A stretch of 64,000 nt of DNA from Bacteroidota bacterium (GTDB lineage Bacteria > Bacteroidota > Bacteroidia > Cytophagales > Cyclobacteriaceae), in assembly GCA_018266055.1 (NCBI GenBank), contig JAFDYT010000005.1, forward strand, positions 124,001 through 188,000, read 5' to 3'. Shown here piece by piece: positions 23,054 through 32,048 of this stretch; positions within the stretch are counted from its first letter, which is position 1, and the number at the start of each line of letters is the position of its first letter. Both the position numbers and the translations under genes were made by a program. The notes beneath the pieces were generated by a model. It had not been told where the DNA came from. It saw nothing but the letters and a program-made list of their open reading frames with translations, and did not search any database.

Positions 23054-25525
23054 TTACTCCTTTTCATCGAGTGGTAAATCCACGTCACCAATCGGCATGC
23101 CGGGCGGTGGTGGCAAAAGATTTTCAACTTTGTATTCGACAGGATCTTCCTGCAAGGCAGCAATTTGTTTGACGAGATAAGAATAATGTGCTTTCCACTC
23201 TTCGTCGGTGGTAGCCTTGGCGGAAAGCCATGATTTCAACTGGTCTAATTTCAGAAAGGCGATGGCTCTCGTTTCGGCTGACGCACTTTTATGAATAGCA
23301 AGTTTTGAAAGATTGGTGAACAACGCATAGTTGGTTGACATTTGAACAGCACCTTTCAGACCAACTTGCGGCGGTGATTTGAATGTCGCGCTGATTGCGC
23401 GTTCGATTACATTTTCAAGACCAGGAAGTTTTGGATTACGTGCGTGATGCTCAACCAAACGATTGGCTCTGGCCGGATGAAAGAGTAAGCCAAAGGTCAT
23501 GTCGGCGGCGGTTTCGCAAATTGATATCGCATCAAAGGCGAGATCGGTTTTGGTTTTCACTACTTCGCGATGACGCGAATAGCCTAATGCCCTTGGCGGG
23601 ATAAGCTTCAAAATTCCTTCCGGTAAGGTAAGCTTCGATGGATCGACCGTTCCAAGTATTGCATCAAGCGCTTTTGTCTCTTGCTCCGGCGATAATAATT
23701 CAGCAACTGGCTGTCCGTCGCCACGCAATGCATACCGATAGTTTAGGCCACCGATTACTTTTGCTGCTGCTTCTAGCTGATAACGGTGAAAGAAATACAC
23801 GGGCACCAGCACTTCTTCAAGCGTGGCAAGCGGCGCGCCAGGTTTGATATTCTTCTCGCCAAAATTTTTCAATGCCACTTCGCGAACTTCCATCACACGT
23901 TTCAATTCTTCTACAGGGTCTTTACCGTTGTCCCACAAGTGAGCGTAGGGATGTGCTCCTCCCAGCGGCCGCGCATCCTGGTCAGATAAAAATGTTAATC
24001 CTGCTTTCAACGAATTTTGTACGATGTCATTCAACGCTTTGTCTTCGTCTGTTCCGGCTGGGAAATCCTGGTAGCCGTAGGCAATCGAGAATTTGTCGAA
24101 CGCACCGATCTTGGTGTCGTAGGCTTCGCTCAAATCGATTTTTCCATTCACCAGTTTAGCAACAGGATGAGGATAGTCCATCACCGAAGCCAGGTTTTCT
24201 GCGCTTGACGAATATGCGTGAGCTAACCCTAAGGTGTGACCTACTTCGTGTGCTGCGAGCTGCCTTAGTCGCGCCAACGCCATCTGCTCCATTTCCTTTG
24301 AAACGGGTTTACCTTCTTCATACGGAGCGAGAAGACCTTCGGCAATTAAATAATCTTGCCGCACCCGAAGCGATCCAAGTGTAACATGTCCTTTGATTAT
24401 TTCACCAGTGCGTGGGTCAGTAATGCCACCGCCGTACGACCAACCTCGTGTGGAACGATGCACCCAGTTGATGATGTTGTAGCGTACGTCCATGGGGTCA
24501 GCACCTTCGGGCAGTAACTCCACCTGAAAAGCATTTTTGTATCCGGCGGCCTCAAAGGCTTGATTCCACCAGCGAGTGCCGTCCATGAGTGCCGAGCGAA
24601 TAGGTTCCGGCGCTCCCGGATCCATATAATAAACAATAGGTTTTACCGCTTCACTTACCGCAGCAGTTGGATCTTTCTTTTGCAAGCGATGTCGCGTGAT
24701 GAATCTTTTTTCTAAAGGCTCGCTGATCGGTGTAGCATAATCGTAGTAAGACGTGTTGTAATATCCTGACCGAGGATCAAACTTGCGCGGCTTGAAATTA
24801 TTATCAGGTAATTGGATGAAAGAGCAATGCTCGCGTACGGTAACGCTGGAGGGCGTAGGTGTCACGCTGCGGATGTACTCACCGGAAGGCTGACCGGTAA
24901 AAGTTAAAGTAACTTCAAACTCGGTGTTCTGCGGAAAATTTTTTGTTCGTTGCAAATAAAAAGCGGACCGGGATTTATCCAATGAGTAATTTCCTTGCTG
25001 CGCATTTTTAAGAGTGCCGCTTACATCGTGCGCATCCTGCAGAAGAAAGTCTGTAGCATCTACCAAAACTTTTCCGCTGTCTTCTGCTTCAACAGTAAAA
25101 CCCCAGAGTATAGATTGTGCAAATGACTCAGTCACCGCCTTGCGCTCGGCATCGCTGTTGCTAATGGCCCGATAAAAATAATTGGGCTCTACCAGCAAGA
25201 CTTTGGGCCCGCGTCGATCAAGCCTTACAATGCGCTCGCGACCCAGTTGGTTGCGGTCTAGTCCTATGTCGTTAGAGCCGACACCAGCAGTCAGCGAAGG
25301 CACGTAAAGAAACTCAGTGTCGAATTTATCGATCAGCAAATGAATTTTATCCTGTTTCTCATCGTAATAGAAAACAAAGAACCCGTCATACTTTTTCATG
25401 CCTGCCACTTTCGCTTCGATGGGTGAAGCGGCTGGCGCTGGCGTGACGGGTTCCTGGTTTTTCTTTTGCGCAAAAAGTGAATTGATCAATAATAAAAGCA
25501 GAAGAGCGGTGAGGCGATTTTTCAT
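23054..25525 (-). CDS. Secreted zinc-dependent metalloprotease (DUF5117/DUF4953 type)
   Basis: An 823-residue exported metallopeptidase-like protein. A signal peptide (about 1-19, ending LFAQ) is followed by a beta-rich DUF5117 region and a metzincin-type catalytic region. The zinc site HEVGHTLGLAH has ligands H426, H430 and H436 with Glu427 as base, and the downstream SVMDYPHP matches the Met-turn of metzincins. The C-terminal quarter (DUF4953) is helical. Such proteins are widespread in Bacteroidota and presumably act in the periplasm or outside; substrates are unknown. The DUF5522 gene follows after two bases. Confidence 0.88.
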   Translation of the reverse strand: MKNRLTALLLLLLINSLFAQKKNQEPVTPAPAASPIEAKVAGMKKYDGFFVFYYDEKQDKIHLLIDKFDTEFLYVPSLTAGVGSNDIGLDRNQLGRERIVRLDRRGPKVLLVEPNYFYRAISNSDAERKAVTESFAQSILWGFTVEAEDSGKVLVDATDFLLQDAHDVSGTLKNAQQGNYSLDKSRSAFYLQRTKNFPQNTEFEVTLTFTGQPSGEYIRSVTPTPSSVTVREHCSFIQLPDNNFKPRKFDPRSGYYNTSYYDYATPISEPLEKRFITRHRLQKKDPTAAVSEAVKPIVYYMDPGAPEPIRSALMDGTRWWNQAFEAAGYKNAFQVELLPEGADPMDVRYNIINWVHRSTRGWSYGGGITDPRTGEIIKGHVTLGSLRVRQDYLIAEGLLAPYEEGKPVSKEMEQMALARLRQLAAHEVGHTLGLAHAYSSSAENLASVMDYPHPVAKLVNGKIDLSEAYDTKIGAFDKFSIAYGYQDFPAGTDEDKALNDIVQNSLKAGLTFLSDQDARPLGGAHPYAHLWDNGKDPVEELKRVMEVREVALKNFGEKNIKPGAPLATLEEVLVPVYFFHRYQLEAAAKVIGGLNYRYALRGDGQPVAELLSPEQETKALDAILGTVDPSKLTLPEGILKLIPPRALGYSRHREVVKTKTDLAFDAISICETAADMTFGLLFHPARANRLVEHHARNPKLPGLENVIERAISATFKSPPQVGLKGAVQMSTNYALFTNLSKLAIHKSASAETRAIAFLKLDQLKSWLSAKATTDEEWKAHYSYLVKQIAALQEDPVEYKVENLLPPPPGMPIGDVDLPLDEKE

Positions 25526-25595
25526 GAGGTAAACATTTATCGTGAAATATACCCTTCTATTTTATTATTTCGAATAGTAAAAGTGATCAGAGGCG

Positions 25596-27488
25596 CTACT
25601 TGAGCCTGGCGTTCACGCCAACCATGATGTTGAATTTCATGGTAGAGTACCCGTACACTTCCTGATAATCCTGGTTAAGCAGATTCTTTGCATTCACAAA
25701 AAAGGTGAGCCGGTTGGAAAGCACCTTGTATTCGCCATACACATCGAGAAGCTGGTACGCGGCCAGCGTTGTGCTTTGGTTGCTAAACGTGTTCATGTCA
25801 AAATAAATATCACTGCGCTGGCCGGTGGTGCGGAAGTTGACACTGACAAACAGAGCCGGGGTTACCTGATAGCCAGCGTTGAGACCGATTGAATTTTTAG
25901 GACGACGAACCAGATTGTTGTAGGTTGTGTCTTTGCCTGCGACCTTGGTGGTGACTTCTCCCGTCACAAACGCATACGATGCCTTGAGAGTCAACTTTGA
26001 ATTCACTTTCCACGATGATTCGATCTCAGCGCCATGATCGTTTTGCTGGTCGAAGTTAAGGTATTTGCCACCGGCGCTGTAGATGATCACGTTGTCGATT
26101 TTGCGGTTAAACACGACGCCTCGAACATTAAATTTTTTGTCCGAAGAAAACCACTGCACTCCACCTTCCACATGTCTGCTTTGCTCCGCTTTCAGATTTG
26201 GATTTGCGCCATACTGACCGAACAACTGATTTAAAGAAGGAGCTTTGAACCCCGTTGAATAATTGAAAAATAACTTCGTTCGGCTTTGAATAAAGTAAGA
26301 CGGATTGATGCTGTAGGTAAATGTGTTGCCATAAATGGAATGTTGATTGTAACGTCCACCAAGTTCAAATGAAAATCCTTTGTCGCTGTGAAGGAACAAA
26401 GAAAGATAAGGGCTGATCAAGTTAGCCTTCGGATTCTTTTCGGTGGAGGTTGTATCAAGCATTTTGTATGCTTGCCGACTCACGCCTGTTAAGAGTTGAA
26501 TATTTTTTGTCAGATCATGGTTGACGAAAAGTTCGAATTGGTTGAACCGACCTTTGTAATCATTGATGCCGTAGGGACTGTGATAAGAGCGGTCCGTCTG
26601 ATCCGATCCATAAAGAAAATTCACCATGCCGCTTTTGAGTTGATAGGTAGCTTTTGTTCCCACATTTAAAAGCGTGGAAACATAGTAACTCGTTTTGTCA
26701 TCTGTAAAAGCGCCGGCATCATACTTGCCGTCGAATGTATTATAGCGCAAAAAGGGAGTTACCGCCAACTTGCTGGTGGGGTGAATGCCCACAGAAGCTT
26801 GAAAACTGTTTTGGGTGAGTCCGTCTTTATCAAAGTTGTTTTTTCCTGTTGGATCTTTGGCCTCGCTGATGCCATCGGTTTGGAAGCGGCTGTACGAAGC
26901 AGCATAGTCGATGTTTTTGGCTGTGCCTGAGATTCCCGCACTTCCCTTGAACGTGTTGTAGCTTCCATAACCAACCGATGCAAATCCGTTGAAAGGTTGT
27001 GTGCTATTTTTTTTAGTGATGATGTTGATGACGCCGGCGATAGCGTTGGTTCCATACAAGGTGGATTGGCTTCCTTTCAAAATTTCAATGCGTGCCACCT
27101 GGTCAAGCGACAGAAGTCGCAAATCATAAGCACCACCAGAAATATCTGATGGATCGCTTAGTGGAATTCCATCCAGCAAAATCAACGTGTAGGCGTTTCC
27201 TGCGCCTTGAAGATAAAGTGATTTATCTTTGGCCGGATTGCTGTTGGCGCCGTTGACCACAAGTCCCGCTTGCTCGTTAAGCAGTTGCGATAAATCCTTG
27301 CCGGCACTTCGTTTGATTTGTTCTTCGTCGATCACTGTTAGCACCTTGCCGGTTTCACTTTGTTTCTTTTCAAACTTGGTGGCGGTGATCACCACTTCAT
27401 CAAGCGTTTTGGTACGCAAGGAATCTTTTTGTGCCACTGCTTGCAGGCACATGTTCGCGAAAGCGAGAACGAAAATAATTTTTCTCAT
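25596..27488 (-). CDS. btuB: TonB-dependent receptor, BtuB-like (cobalamin uptake)
   Basis: Outer-membrane receptor of 630 residues. It has a signal peptide (1-20), a TonB box-like LDEVVITATK at 29-38, a plug domain (about 45-165) with the LYGTNAIAGVINIITKK end, and a 22-strand barrel ending in a terminal Lys after an ARL motif. BtuB identity rests on length and, above all, on the cobalamin riboswitch in its leader (27601-27775). The start is the ATG at 27488. A longer open frame to 27659 runs through the riboswitch and is not real. The divergent BtuF-like gene supports the B12 role. Confidence 0.9.
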   Translation of the reverse strand: MRKIIFVLAFANMCLQAVAQKDSLRTKTLDEVVITATKFEKKQSETGKVLTVIDEEQIKRSAGKDLSQLLNEQAGLVVNGANSNPAKDKSLYLQGAGNAYTLILLDGIPLSDPSDISGGAYDLRLLSLDQVARIEILKGSQSTLYGTNAIAGVINIITKKNSTQPFNGFASVGYGSYNTFKGSAGISGTAKNIDYAASYSRFQTDGISEAKDPTGKNNFDKDGLTQNSFQASVGIHPTSKLAVTPFLRYNTFDGKYDAGAFTDDKTSYYVSTLLNVGTKATYQLKSGMVNFLYGSDQTDRSYHSPYGINDYKGRFNQFELFVNHDLTKNIQLLTGVSRQAYKMLDTTSTEKNPKANLISPYLSLFLHSDKGFSFELGGRYNQHSIYGNTFTYSINPSYFIQSRTKLFFNYSTGFKAPSLNQLFGQYGANPNLKAEQSRHVEGGVQWFSSDKKFNVRGVVFNRKIDNVIIYSAGGKYLNFDQQNDHGAEIESSWKVNSKLTLKASYAFVTGEVTTKVAGKDTTYNNLVRRPKNSIGLNAGYQVTPALFVSVNFRTTGQRSDIYFDMNTFSNQSTTLAAYQLLDVYGEYKVLSNRLTFFVNAKNLLNQDYQEVYGYSTMKFNIMVGVNARLK

Positions 27489-27600
27489 AGTTTTTTGGTT
27501 AAAGTGAATAACTATGAGCCTTAAGAGAAAAGAGAATAAGCGTGGCTTGCGCCTTGCATACTCATCGCCTTTCAACCCGAAAGCTCTGATTTTTGTGGAT

Positions 27601-27775
27601 CGTGTGGCAGGTCTCCTGGCTTTCCATTTGCTGATGCCTTCCCGTGGCGCGCGTTCCACAGTGGCGTTGAGTTTCAGCGGTCTGTAAATTTCTTTACAGA
27701 TGGATTACAGTTGCGGGGACAGCTCCCGATTGATAACGGGATTCCCTTTTAATCACCTGAAAGTGTAACCTTGCA
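27601..27775 (-). promoter_or_regulatory. Cobalamin (AdoCbl) riboswitch
   Basis: Minus-strand leader of the BtuB-like gene with the class hallmarks in order: GGTTACACTTTCAGGTG at the 5' side, AAAAGGGAA, the core CTGTCCCCGCAACTGTAAT (about 27702-27723), GCCACTG, GGGAAGGC and the B12 box AGCCAGGAGACCTGCC (27621-27606). No strong terminator stem with a T-run follows, so control is more likely at translation. It fills most of the 27489-27841 gap, the only gene-free stretch over 300 bases; the rest is the leader tail and the promoter. Confidence 0.95.
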
Positions 27776-27795
27776 GATGAACCATCAGTCCGATG

Positions 27796-27824
27796 CAAAC
27801 TTAAATAATTTTATGAACTTGCAA
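27796..27824 (-). promoter_or_regulatory. Promoter of the riboswitch-btuB transcript
   Basis: Minus strand: TTG (27824-27822), an 18-base spacer, then TAAGTTTG (27803-27796), an exact TAnnTTTG match. The predicted start near 27789 lies about 15-20 bases ahead of the aptamer, as expected for a riboswitch leader. Confidence 0.65.
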
Positions 27825-27841
27825 CTTGTTAAAAGTTAAAC

Positions 27842-28981
27842 ATGAAAAAATCAGGAGTGCTCGCGTTGTTGATTGTCGGTAGCTGGCTGCTCGTGCAATG
27901 CGACCAGAAAAAAAATAAGACGACTCTTTCCGTTGATAGCCTTCAGGTAAAATATGCCAAAGGCTTTGTCGTGCATCCCTGGGGCAACGGAAATAAATTA
28001 GTGGAAGTGGGCCAGCCGTATCAGGGCGCAACCTCAGGATATAAATATTTGTTGGTGCAAAAGGGAAATCAGATTCCGGCACACGACGCTAATGTCGCAG
28101 TAATTACTGTGCCCATTGAATCGATTGTTTGTACTTCGACTACGCATATTCCTCTGCTTGATTACTTACAAGAAACACATAGGCTTGTGGGTTTCCCTAC
28201 CACGGATTATATCAGCTCTGAAAGAATGCGGACCAGAATTGATTCAGGAAAGGTAAAAGATCTTGGCATCGACAAAGGAATGAATATTGAAGAACTATTT
28301 GTATTGAAGCCATCGCTGGTGATGGGCTACACGATGACCAGTGAATTGGGGCAACTCAAAAAAATTCAGGAGTTGGGAATTCCTGTGGTAATCAATGCCG
28401 AATACCTGGAGCCTCACCCGCTGGGTAGGGCGGAATGGATTAAATTCATGGCCTTATTTTTTAACAAAGAGAAAGAAGCGGACTCCGTTTTTCAGTCTAT
28501 CGAAAAAGAATACCTGGCAACGCAAAAGAAGGCTGAGTCTATCCAAGTGAAGCCGACAGTGATGAGCGGGATTGTTTACGGCGGCGCCTGGTTTATGCCT
28601 GGTGGAAAAAATTATGCAGCTACACTTTTAGCCGATGCCGGATGTCGCTACCTGTGGAGCGAAACTGATTCGCACGGATTCGTTGAAATTGATTTTGAAT
28701 CTGTTTATGCGAAAGCCAAAGATGCAGATTATTGGATCGGTGTTAGCAATATCGCTTCCTTGAAGGCGCTTGAAAACACTGACAAGCGCTACGCACTTTT
28801 TAAGCCATTCAAAGAAAAAAATGTTTTTACGTACAATGCCCGCACAGGAGCAAAAGGAGGAAGCGAGTTTTTAGAATTAGGGTACTTGCGTCCCGATATT
28901 ATTTTGAAAGACCTGGTAAAGATTGCCCATCCTGATTTGCTGCCTGAACACCAACTCTTTTTCTATAAGAAGTTGGAGTAA
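27842..28981 (+). CDS. ABC transporter substrate-binding lipoprotein, BtuF-like
   Basis: Periplasmic metal-chelate/cobalamin binding protein of the BtuF/FhuD class, 379 residues, anchored as a lipoprotein (signal ending V-Q-C, Cys20). Typical stretches are IESIVCTSTTHIPLLDYL, the LKPSLVMGYTM segment and the long linker helix (WIKFMALFFNKEKEADSVFQ). It is divergent from the riboswitch-controlled BtuB-like receptor, with only about 50 bases between their transcription starts. No permease or ATPase (BtuCD) gene follows in the window. Substrate could also be a siderophore or haem; cobalamin is favoured by context. Confidence 0.8.
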   Translation: MKKSGVLALLIVGSWLLVQCDQKKNKTTLSVDSLQVKYAKGFVVHPWGNGNKLVEVGQPYQGATSGYKYLLVQKGNQIPAHDANVAVITVPIESIVCTSTTHIPLLDYLQETHRLVGFPTTDYISSERMRTRIDSGKVKDLGIDKGMNIEELFVLKPSLVMGYTMTSELGQLKKIQELGIPVVINAEYLEPHPLGRAEWIKFMALFFNKEKEADSVFQSIEKEYLATQKKAESIQVKPTVMSGIVYGGAWFMPGGKNYAATLLADAGCRYLWSETDSHGFVEIDFESVYAKAKDADYWIGVSNIASLKALENTDKRYALFKPFKEKNVFTYNARTGAKGGSEFLELGYLRPDIILKDLVKIAHPDLLPEHQLFFYKKLE

Positions 28982-28987
28982 AGAGAG

Positions 28988-29027
28988 AATCGTTATCCGC
29001 CAACCAATCGATTAACGGATAACGATT
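28988..29027. terminator. Bidirectional hairpin terminator
   Basis: Perfect 12-bp inverted arms AATCGTTATCCG (28988-28999) and CGGATAACGATT (29016-29027) with a 16-base loop, placed between the convergent ends of the BtuF-like gene and the DUF4097 gene. The flanks are AT-rich but lack long T-runs. The arm sequence resembles short repeats near 32084-32175. Confidence 0.6.
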
Positions 29028-29034
29028 TGTAAAT

Positions 29035-29769
29035 TCAGAGTGCTTTGCGCAGATATACGTTGCCGTATTTTGATTCGAGATAAAAAGCCGGGCCGCTACC
29101 GAGGTTGGTCGACACTACGGTGTGAAATGCTTCAAACTCGCCGCCTGTTACTTTAAAATTCATGTTGGTAAAAATCTGGCCGAAGTCGGTCACTGCTTTT
29201 AAATCGCCGACTGATTTTTCGGTAAGCGCAGCATCAACGCCGCCATACGTTGACTCGGCAGTGAGCGGCCCGATGAAGTCTTTGATTTCAATGATGCCGT
29301 ACACCAAAAGCACTTTCGTGTCAACATTGCTGGGTACTTTGATCTCCAGCGAGATTTCAATGTCTGGCCCCCACGACTTGTACCTGAAATCGTGACCATT
29401 TTGACTGGCGTATGCGTTATAATCGGCCTTGGTTTTGAACATGATTTTCCGTCCGTCGCGTTTGATGGTAATGCGGTGCGGCAGCTTGTCGATGTCTTTT
29501 ATTTTTCCGTTAACGGAAATTTCGTCAGTTCCCGAAGAGTTTTCAAAAACAAAGGCATCGTCATTTTCACCTTCGTTGATGTTGATAGAGCCCGTAATGG
29601 AAATTTCATTCTTTTCCCACGTCGATACTTTGATCACCTTAGGGTAATCGAAGTGCATTTTTATTTTCTGACCAGACTTTACGGCGAATGTTTTGTTGAC
29701 TGCTGTTTGTGCGAAGGTTGCAGCATTGACGAGCAATGCTATCGCCACCAGGAATTGTTTTGTTTTCAT
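29035..29769 (-). CDS. Secreted DUF4097-type protein (second copy)
   Basis: A 244-residue exported protein with a signal peptide (about 1-20, ending TFAQ). The rest is strand-rich, with spaced short motifs such as GIIEIKDF, STYGGVDAALTEKS and ESKYGNVYL, suggesting a right-handed beta-helix of the DUF4097 / adhesin-like type. It is related in layout to the next gene upstream (29837-30610), both ending YGKIYLRK-like. Known roles of such proteins are scarce; they often accompany sigma and anti-sigma factors. A hairpin terminator between the two copies would lower its expression relative to the first. Confidence 0.72.
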   Translation of the reverse strand: MKTKQFLVAIALLVNAATFAQTAVNKTFAVKSGQKIKMHFDYPKVIKVSTWEKNEISITGSININEGENDDAFVFENSSGTDEISVNGKIKDIDKLPHRITIKRDGRKIMFKTKADYNAYASQNGHDFRYKSWGPDIEISLEIKVPSNVDTKVLLVYGIIEIKDFIGPLTAESTYGGVDAALTEKSVGDLKAVTDFGQIFTNMNFKVTGGEFEAFHTVVSTNLGSGPAFYLESKYGNVYLRKAL

Positions 29770-29794
29770 GGTTGGATTTTTTTAATGAAAGAAA

Positions 29795-29830
29795 AAGCCA
29801 GGTCTTCATTCGAAAAGAAGATCCTGGCTT
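29795..29830 (-). terminator. Terminator between the two DUF4097 genes
   Basis: Minus strand: AAGCCAGG + GAAG-side stem pairing with CTTC + CCTGGCTT (about 12 bp with one bulge), loop of 9 bases, then TTTCTTTC. It lies inside the sigma operon, between 29837-30610 and 29035-29769, and so may act as a partial attenuator. Confidence 0.6.
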
Positions 29831-29836
29831 GTGTTC

Positions 29837-30610
29837 TTATTTTTTACGGAGATAAATTTTGCCGTAGCTGGAGTTGAGATCTACCTTCATTCCGCCGCCA
29901 TTGATTTTGCCGCTTACTTTGTCGTCGTAGCGTACCATGTCGCCTTGTTTTTCGTACTCAATTTTAAAATCAGAAGCTGCGTAGAGTGCACCGTACGACG
30001 TGCTCATTTTAAGATCGGCTTTGATGGTCACAGGTAAGGTGACATCCACAAAACCATATACCGACACGATGGAGATTGGACCTTTTACATTGTTGCTAAA
30101 GTTAGCTTCCACATGGCCGTAGACACTCTTTATCGTCATGGGGCCGGTCACGTTTTCAAGTTCTACGCTATTGTAGGTAGCGGATACTTCAATTTCATTT
30201 TCAAGATTTTTGAATTTGGCTTCGCCCCCATATTGTGATTCATGCTGGAAGGAAACGATGATTCCCTTAGGTACCAGAATTTTAAAATTGGGTGAATTCA
30301 TTTTCCGCAACTGGCGAACTTCAACGACGTTTCCTTTGTCAGTTACATTTACACCGAGCCCGGTGTTGTCTTCCAGGCCGTTGCCGTTGATGGCGCGAAG
30401 ACCTTTCGAACGATCGTCTTCATCTTTGTCGTCGTCGCCGTCTTCTTTATCAGAAGTGAAAACGATTTCCGACCCGGTGGTTCCTTCCACGATAACACGA
30501 CCGGTGTAAATTTCAAGTCGGCCGCTGGTCTTGGCGATTTTAAAATTCTGGGCAAATGTGGTGCAGATGGCTGCTACAATAATTCCGATGACCAATGCTA
30601 ATTTTTTCAT
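29837..30610 (-). CDS. Secreted DUF4097-type protein (first copy)
   Basis: A 257-residue exported protein, signal peptide about 1-20 (ending TFAQ). A very acidic run (DKEDGDDDKDEDDRSK, about 55-70) precedes the beta-helix part with repeats of the type SQYGGEAKFKN, SVYGHVEANFS, SVYGFVDVTLP and TSYGALYA, about every 22 residues. The repeated YG pairs are the turns of the predicted helix. It follows the anti-sigma-like gene by 64 bases and is likely part of the sigma regulon. Function unknown; an envelope-damage sensor or surface scaffold is possible. Confidence 0.75.
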   Translation of the reverse strand: MKKLALVIGIIVAAICTTFAQNFKIAKTSGRLEIYTGRVIVEGTTGSEIVFTSDKEDGDDDKDEDDRSKGLRAINGNGLEDNTGLGVNVTDKGNVVEVRQLRKMNSPNFKILVPKGIIVSFQHESQYGGEAKFKNLENEIEVSATYNSVELENVTGPMTIKSVYGHVEANFSNNVKGPISIVSVYGFVDVTLPVTIKADLKMSTSYGALYAASDFKIEYEKQGDMVRYDDKVSGKINGGGMKVDLNSSYGKIYLRKK

Positions 30611-30674
30611 GACACTTTTATTTAATTTTTTAATGAATCAATTTCAATTTTCTACTCTTTCAATACTTACTTCA

Positions 30675-31469
30675 TCATGAGAGTTTAAGAATTCCGACGT
30701 GAGCTTCGTCTTTCACGGCTTTCATGATGTTTTCCTGCCGGGTGATTTTCTGCAGTTCATCGACTACCTGTTTCTCTTTCATTTGTACCATCAATCGGAT
30801 GAGAGCAATTTGCACCATCGGATCTTTTTGTGCGGTCAATGCGTTGATCAATTCCTTGCGCACGTGTGGTTGTTGGTAGAACTTCCCGAGCGCTTCGAGT
30901 GCGGTGAGCCTCACGTTGGTGTTCGGGTCTTCGTTCATAGTTTTTACCAGCACGTTTACAATCTCGTCGTCGGCTTGCGGCAGTTGATAGGCAACGGTGG
31001 CGCCCATTACACGCTGGCTGGCCGACTGCTGATTTTCGAGCATGATCAACATTGCTTTTTTGTTTGCTTCCACTTGCTCTTTCAATTCGGCAATAGCCTG
31101 ATTTGTTTCTCTCGTGGTGTTGATCCAGCGGCCGATGGCTACACCGACCATGATCAGCGCCACAGCTGCTGCTGCGCGTATCATCCAGTTCGTGAAAAAT
31201 ACTTGCTTCCCTTTTGCTGATGACTCAATTGGATTTTCGGATTTTGAAATCTCTGCTTGCAACGATTTTTCAAAATTTTCCCTCATCGATAAACTAGGTG
31301 CAACGTTGGTCGAATGATCCATCAGGTTCATCACCTGTTGCAACTGGTGATAAAGTTTACTGGTAGATTCATTTTGTGCCAATTCGTTTTCTACTATCGT
31401 GCGATCAGCCTCGTTGAGCTGGCCATCGAAGTAATCGATTAACAGACTTTCTAATTTTTCTTTTTCCAT
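30675..31469 (-). CDS. Anti-sigma-like membrane protein with periplasmic HEAT repeats
   Basis: A 264-residue protein three bases after the ECF sigma gene. Residues 1-70 look like a zinc-less anti-sigma N-terminal domain (LLIDYFDGQLNEADRTIVENE). One membrane helix is at about 96-113 (AAAAVALIMVGVAIGRW). The outer part begins with a coiled coil (about 117-150) and then HEAT-like repeats (NVLVKTMNEDPNTNVRLTAL, ALTAQKDPMVQIALIRLM). HEAT repeats on the outside suggest that protein binding in the periplasm releases the sigma factor. Start is the ATG at 31469. Confidence 0.82.
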   Translation of the reverse strand: MEKEKLESLLIDYFDGQLNEADRTIVENELAQNESTSKLYHQLQQVMNLMDHSTNVAPSLSMRENFEKSLQAEISKSENPIESSAKGKQVFFTNWMIRAAAAVALIMVGVAIGRWINTTRETNQAIAELKEQVEANKKAMLIMLENQQSASQRVMGATVAYQLPQADDEIVNVLVKTMNEDPNTNVRLTALEALGKFYQQPHVRKELINALTAQKDPMVQIALIRLMVQMKEKQVVDELQKITRQENIMKAVKDEAHVGILKLS

Positions 31470-31472
31470 ACC

Positions 31473-32027
31473 TCAACCTTTTTCCAGTTCGAAATAATGT
31501 TCCCTAAGTTTCCCGATGGCTCGATGCACTTTCACTTTAATGTTGGCCACGGTAGTGTTCATAATGGCGGCCACTTCTTCGTACTTCAGATGCTGAAACC
31601 GAGTGAGCACCAGTAGCTCGCGCTGTTCGTCGCTGAGTCTGGCCAGCGAGCGGTGCAGCAATTGCTCTTGCTCATCATGGTTTTCTTCCGTATCAGAAAT
31701 GTGTTCACTCATTTTTTCCACATCCACGTGACTACCCATTTTGTTTTTGACAGACTGATAGTGATCGGCAAAAACATTACGCGCCATTTGGTAGATCCAC
31801 GGTTGAAACCGATTGCCATCGCGATAGCTGTTTCGGTATTTAATAAGCCGCAGAAAAACATTTTGCGCCAGGTCTTCGGCCAACATGCTGTCGTTGGTGA
31901 GTTGCCTGAGAAAATTGAAAATCCGCTTATTGTAGCGGTCAAACAACAGGGAAGCCTGCTGAAGCTCACCGTTTTTCACGGCTTCCATGATCTGCTCGTC
32001 CGGTATCAATTCGCTGGTATTTTTCAA
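31473..32027 (-). CDS. ECF-type RNA polymerase sigma factor
   Basis: A 184-residue group-4 sigma factor. Region 2 covers about 27-95 (LFDRYNKRIFNFLRQL, AEDLAQNVFLRL, PWIYQMARNVFADHY) and region 4 about 125-180 (LSDEQRELLVLTRFQHLKYEEVAAIM). Start is a TTG at 32027; a stop two codons upstream excludes an extension, and the next Met is at codon 15. The anti-sigma-like gene follows by three bases. Together with two secreted DUF4097 proteins it forms a probable stress operon, likely self-activated. Confidence 0.9.
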   Translation of the reverse strand: MKNTSELIPDEQIMEAVKNGELQQASLLFDRYNKRIFNFLRQLTNDSMLAEDLAQNVFLRLIKYRNSYRDGNRFQPWIYQMARNVFADHYQSVKNKMGSHVDVEKMSEHISDTEENHDEQEQLLHRSLARLSDEQRELLVLTRFQHLKYEEVAAIMNTTVANIKVKVHRAIGKLREHYFELEKG

Positions 32028-32048
32028 ATTTCAGGTTAGTTACTGGCG

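Noticed and set aside
27489-27659. N-terminal extension of the BtuB-like gene
   Set aside because: The extension runs through the riboswitch B12 box; the ATG at 27488 gives a proper signal peptide.
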